From: Halorubrum aidingense JCM 13560
Lineage (GTDB): Archaea > Halobacteriota > Halobacteria > Halobacteriales > Haloferacaceae
Direction: 5' to 3'
DNA: 64,000 nucleotides
Assembly (NCBI RefSeq): GCF_000336995.1
Contig: NZ_AOJI01000022.1
Location: 358,512-422,511, forward strand
A model generated the notes under the pieces. The model searched no databases. It was given only the letters and a program-made list of their open reading frames with translations, and had not been told where the DNA came from. Position 1 is the stretch's first letter. The number at the start of each line of letters is the position of its first letter. The translations under genes and the position numbers were made by a program. Positions 61,502 through 64,000 of this stretch are shown one piece after another.

Positions 61502-62629
61502 ATGACCGAGTCTCCCGAGATCGTCGCCGTCGGCGCCGCGGCGATCGACGAGTGGTACGCCGTCACCAACATTCCCGAGCCCGACGGCGGCGCCTACGCC
61601 AACGACGTGGAGACCGCCTTCGGTGGCGTGGGCGCGAACGTCGCCGTCGCGCTCGATCGGCTCGGCCGCGACGTGGGGCTCGTCAGCCGCGTCGGCGACG
61701 ACGAGTACGGGCGACGCGCCCGGGAGTACCTCGCGAACACGGGCGTCGACGCCGACCGCGTTCGCGTCGGCGACGACCCCACGACGCGCTCCGTGATCCT
61801 CAGCGATCCGGACGGCGAGCGCGCCATCGTCACCGCCGGGGCGAGCTTCCGCGAAATCCGGCTCGACGCGGCCGATCGCGAGGCGATCGCCGCCGCGGAC
61901 GTGGTCTTTCTCACCGCCTACACCCCCGACGCCGTCTCTCGGGAGGTCCTCCGGATCGTCGACTCGGTCGACTCGGTCGACTCGGACGGCGAGGGCGGCA
62001 AGGGCGATGAGGACGGCGAGGGCGGCAAGGGCGACGAGGACGGCGAGGGAGGCGGACGGCCCCGACTCGTCTTCGACCTCTCGGGGCCGGTCGAGGAACT
62101 GGTCGGCCGCGGGACCGAGCCGCGGACGATCCACCGACTGCTCTATCGGGCCGATCTGTTCGTCGCCGGCGACGTGGCGGCCGCCGCGTACTTCGGCGGT
62201 CGAGACGCGGCGGTCGACCGGATCGCCGCGGCGCAGGCGGATCGCCGCGGCTCGAAGGGCGGCTCCGAGGGCGGCCCGGAGGACGGCTGGCCCCGCGCGG
62301 TCCTCACTCACGGCGCCGACGAGATGACCGTCGTCGCCGGCGGGGACCGGTCCGAGTTCGAGGCGTTCGACGTCGACGTGGTGGACGCGACGGGGGCCGG
62401 CGACGCGTTCGTCGCGGGGTTGATAGACCGGTGGCTCGCCCGAGAGTCGGGTCGGGACACGGGAATCGCGGCCGGCGTCCGGTTCGCGGCCGCGGCCGCC
62501 GCGATCAACTGCACGACGCGGTTCACGCAGCCGGGATTGCCGGACCGCGAGGCGGTCGACGCGTTCCTCGCGGAGCGGAGCGAGGGCGTGGGGGGTATGG
62601 GGGGCGCAGACGAGGACGCCGGCGACTGA
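61502..62629 (+). CDS. PfkB-family carbohydrate/nucleoside kinase
   Basis: 375 residues. PfkB motifs: AFGGVGANVAVALDRLGRDVGLVSRVG near the N-terminus and VDATGAGDAFVAGLIDRWLA near the C-terminus, so an ATP-dependent sugar or nucleoside kinase. An in-frame 27-bp tandem repeat (61985-62038) inserts EGGKGDED units after the SVDSVDS stretch, an acidic flexible loop. Substrate unclear: ribose, ribonucleosides or pseudouridine are possible. Convergent with the BtpA gene and just downstream of the deaminase. Confidence 0.86.
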   Translation: MTESPEIVAVGAAAIDEWYAVTNIPEPDGGAYANDVETAFGGVGANVAVALDRLGRDVGLVSRVGDDEYGRRAREYLANTGVDADRVRVGDDPTTRSVILSDPDGERAIVTAGASFREIRLDAADREAIAAADVVFLTAYTPDAVSREVLRIVDSVDSVDSDGEGGKGDEDGEGGKGDEDGEGGGRPRLVFDLSGPVEELVGRGTEPRTIHRLLYRADLFVAGDVAAAAYFGGRDAAVDRIAAAQADRRGSKGGSEGGPEDGWPRAVLTHGADEMTVVAGGDRSEFEAFDVDVVDATGAGDAFVAGLIDRWLARESGRDTGIAAGVRFAAAAAAINCTTRFTQPGLPDREAVDAFLAERSEGVGGMGGADEDAGD

Positions 62630-62667
62630 CCTCGTCTGGAGTTACCGGACTTCGTTACCGGTCCCCA

Positions 62668-63495
62668 CTACCGAACCTCGTCGGCGCGCGCCACCAGCTC
62701 GGCGACGCGTTCCGAATCGACCGGTGCCGTCGTCTCGCCGCCCTGCTTGAGCGCCGTGCCGACGATGGCGCCGTCGGCGACGGTCAGCACGTCGCCGATC
62801 GTGTCGGCGCGGACGCCGCTCCCGACGAGGACGGGCGTGTCGAGTCCGTGCGACTCGCGTTCGGCGACGACCGCGTCGAGGGCGTCGTCGTCCATCGCCT
62901 CGCCCGTCCCGCGGCCGGAGGCGATCACGGCGTCCGCGAGGCCGCGCTCGGCGGTATCGGCGAACGACTCCGCGGTGTACCCCGCCGCCGTGAGCGGCGC
63001 GGAGTGTTTCACGTCGGTGTCGGCGAACAGCCCGACGTCGACGCCGAGTCGCTCGCGCAGGCGGAGCGTCTCGTGCGCCTTCCCTTCGACTATTCCCTGG
63101 TCCGTGACGCGCGCGCCGGTGTGGACGTTCACGCGGACGTAGTCGGCGCCGACCGCGGCGGCGACCGAAATCGCGGCCTCGGCGTCGTTGCGGAGCACGT
63201 TGATCCCGAGCGGGAGGTCCGTTTCGGCGGCGACCGCGGTCGCGCCACGCGTGACCCCCGCGACGACCGACTTCGGCACGTCGTCGGGGTAAAAGGGAGC
63301 GTCGCCGAAGTTCTCCAGCATGATCCCGTCGACGCCGCCGCGGTCAAGCGCGCGGGCGTCGCTCGCGGCCCGTTCGAGCACCGCCGCCATCGCCGCCTCG
63401 CCGTCCGCGGGCGCCTTCGGTGCGCCGGGCAGCGGCGGGAGATGTACCATGCCGATCACCGGCGCGTCTGTGCCGAACGTGGCCTCGAAGTCCAT
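62668..63495 (-). CDS. BtpA/SgcQ family protein (TIM barrel)
   Basis: 275 residues. Clear family signature: VIGMVHLPPLPGAP, GGVDGIMLENFGDAPF, PLGINVLRNDAEAAISVAAAVGADYVRVNVHTGARVTDQGIVEGKAHETLRLRERL and VLVGSGVRADTIGDVLTVADGAIVGTALKQGG. BtpA is required for stable photosystem I in cyanobacteria; archaeal members are of unknown role and have a phosphate-binding barrel, so a sugar-phosphate or nucleoside-linked function is plausible. It converges on the PfkB gene. Start MDFEATFGTDAPVIG is standard. Confidence 0.9.
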   Translation of the reverse strand: MDFEATFGTDAPVIGMVHLPPLPGAPKAPADGEAAMAAVLERAASDARALDRGGVDGIMLENFGDAPFYPDDVPKSVVAGVTRGATAVAAETDLPLGINVLRNDAEAAISVAAAVGADYVRVNVHTGARVTDQGIVEGKAHETLRLRERLGVDVGLFADTDVKHSAPLTAAGYTAESFADTAERGLADAVIASGRGTGEAMDDDALDAVVAERESHGLDTPVLVGSGVRADTIGDVLTVADGAIVGTALKQGGETTAPVDSERVAELVARADEVR

Positions 63496-63617
63496 GATAC
63501 CGACCGAACGGACGCCCGTCGTATAAACGCCGCAGTCCCGCTCCGACCGCGTCGACCGCGGCGGCGATCCCGGCGCCGCCGTCGAGATCGGGTTTATAAA
63601 TCGTTTTACGAATTATC

Positions 63618-63760
63618 TTTATAAATGCGGTGCGGTGGCGCGCTCCGGTGAGCGCCGCAACGCGGCGCGAAGCCGAGCGCGAGGGACGCAGTTCGCGCCT
63701 TATAAGGCGCGAACTGCGAGGCTGGGGAGGCCTGAGGTGCGGAGCGGTGCCGTGCGGGCA
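63618..63760 (+). repeat. Structured dispersed element, copy C
   Basis: TTTATAAA (63618-63625), GCGGTGGCGCG, then P1: outer stem CGCGCTC/GAGCGCG (63639-63645 / 63675-63681), GA on both sides of the inner stem GCGCCGC/GCGGCGC (63652-63658 / 63662-63668), loop AAC. Then GCGAGGGAC, P2 as a perfect 12-bp stem GCAGTTCGCGCC/GGCGCGAACTGC (63688-63717) with loop TTATAA, then GAGGCTGGGGAGGCCTGAGG and a G-rich tail. The element is closed by a TTTATAA palindrome at about 63794. Same block order as copies A and B, different paired stems. Confidence 0.72.
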
Positions 63761-63846
63761 AGGGCCTTCGAAGCGGTTCTCGCGTCGGCAACGATTTATA
63801 AGTGATCGACGAGTCTCGCAGAGCGTTCGTGGCGTTGTCAGCGCCA

Positions 63847-63907
<61 letters not shown>

Positions 63908-63913
63908 CAACGA

Positions 63914-63921
63914 TTTATAAG
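63914..63921 (+). promoter_or_regulatory. TATA box of the last gene
   Basis: TTTATAAG about 35 bp before ATG 63952, giving a predicted start site about 8 bases upstream of the codon. Confidence 0.5.
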
Positions 63922-63951
63922 TCGGTCGCGACCGAACGCCGTTCCAACGCG

Positions 63952-64000
63952 ATGACCCTCGACGTCGACGCCGACCGGGCCGCCGATCGGACCGGCGAGG
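63952..64000 (+). CDS. N-terminal end of a gene cut by the window
   Basis: ATG at 63952 opens a frame MTLDVDADRAADRTGE that runs to the end of the window. The acidic start and the TATA box upstream support a real gene, but nothing identifies the family. Confidence 0.5.
   Translation, partial: MTLDVDADRAADRTGE

Overview
The window is a chromosomal segment of an extremely halophilic archaeon (class Halobacteria), most likely Halorubrum or a close relative. The DNA is very GC-rich and the proteins are strongly acidic. Many genes have a TATA-like box 24-29 bp before the start codon and no ribosome binding site, i.e. leaderless transcripts. The gene content is archaeal: group II chaperonin paralogue, NMD3, PDCD5, GTP cyclohydrolase III, eIF2B-like ribose-1,5-bisphosphate isomerase, e-MtaB and PitA. 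Genus assignment is inference.

Layout. 0-9 kb: HTH regulator, two universal stress proteins, a NitT/TauT-type ABC transporter (ATPase, permease, Tat lipoprotein), MenB, a PfkB kinase and a DHH phosphoesterase. 9-20 kb: PitA (HemQ-ABM fusion), a UbiA/lycopene-cyclase-domain fusion, PadR and SDR genes, several small zinc-finger-like proteins, a large anchored helical protein, GTP cyclohydrolase III, a HAD phosphatase and a DUF92 protein. 20-29 kb: GNAT, HisI, conserved hypotheticals, Mch, ribose-1,5-bisphosphate isomerase, an F420-type luciferase-like oxidoreductase and a box C/D guide RNA. 29-40 kb: aldo/keto reductase, formamidase overlapped by a divergent chaperonin gene, hexapeptide acyltransferase, DJ-1/PfpI, DoxX, HisS, ferritin-like protein, PP-loop protein, PDCD5 and NMD3. 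40-55 kb: XPD/DinG-type helicase divergent from an acyl-CoA synthetase, e-MtaB, tRNA-Ser(GGA), DeoC, a hybrid histidine kinase, SucCD and FumC. 55-64 kb: EamA, BolA, methyltransferase, a pseudo-GTPase FtsZ-like protein with a zinc ribbon, a separate small protein with the same zinc ribbon, FAD oxidoreductase, nucleoside deaminase, PfkB and BtpA.

The most unusual signal is a dispersed intergenic element present in three copies (8954-9091 +, 34351-34623 -, 63618-63760 +), with a possible remnant at 53409-53432. Every copy starts at a TATA-like palindrome and then runs: conserved GCGGTGGCGCG block, variable two-tier hairpin P1 whose inner stem is flanked by GA on both sides, conserved GCGAGGGAC block, variable hairpin P2, conserved GAGGCTGGGGAGG block, G-rich tail. 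The stem sequences differ but stay complementary, which indicates selection on structure. Each copy is also bounded on the far side by another TTATAA-type palindrome. The second notable item is the FtsZ-like protein, which keeps the NxDxxD catalytic T7 loop but has no GGGTGTG nucleotide-binding box.

Genes that work together. SucC/SucD (overlapping, with a Shine-Dalgarno sequence) and FumC serve the TCA cycle. DeoC, the R15P isomerase-like protein, the nucleoside deaminase and the PfkB kinases suggest nucleoside and sugar-phosphate turnover, though they are not clustered. NMD3, PDCD5, HisS, e-MtaB, the tRNA and the C/D RNA belong to translation and RNA maturation. Most other genes are housekeeping or conserved haloarchaeal genes of unknown role. 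I saw no transposase, integrase, CRISPR array or prophage.
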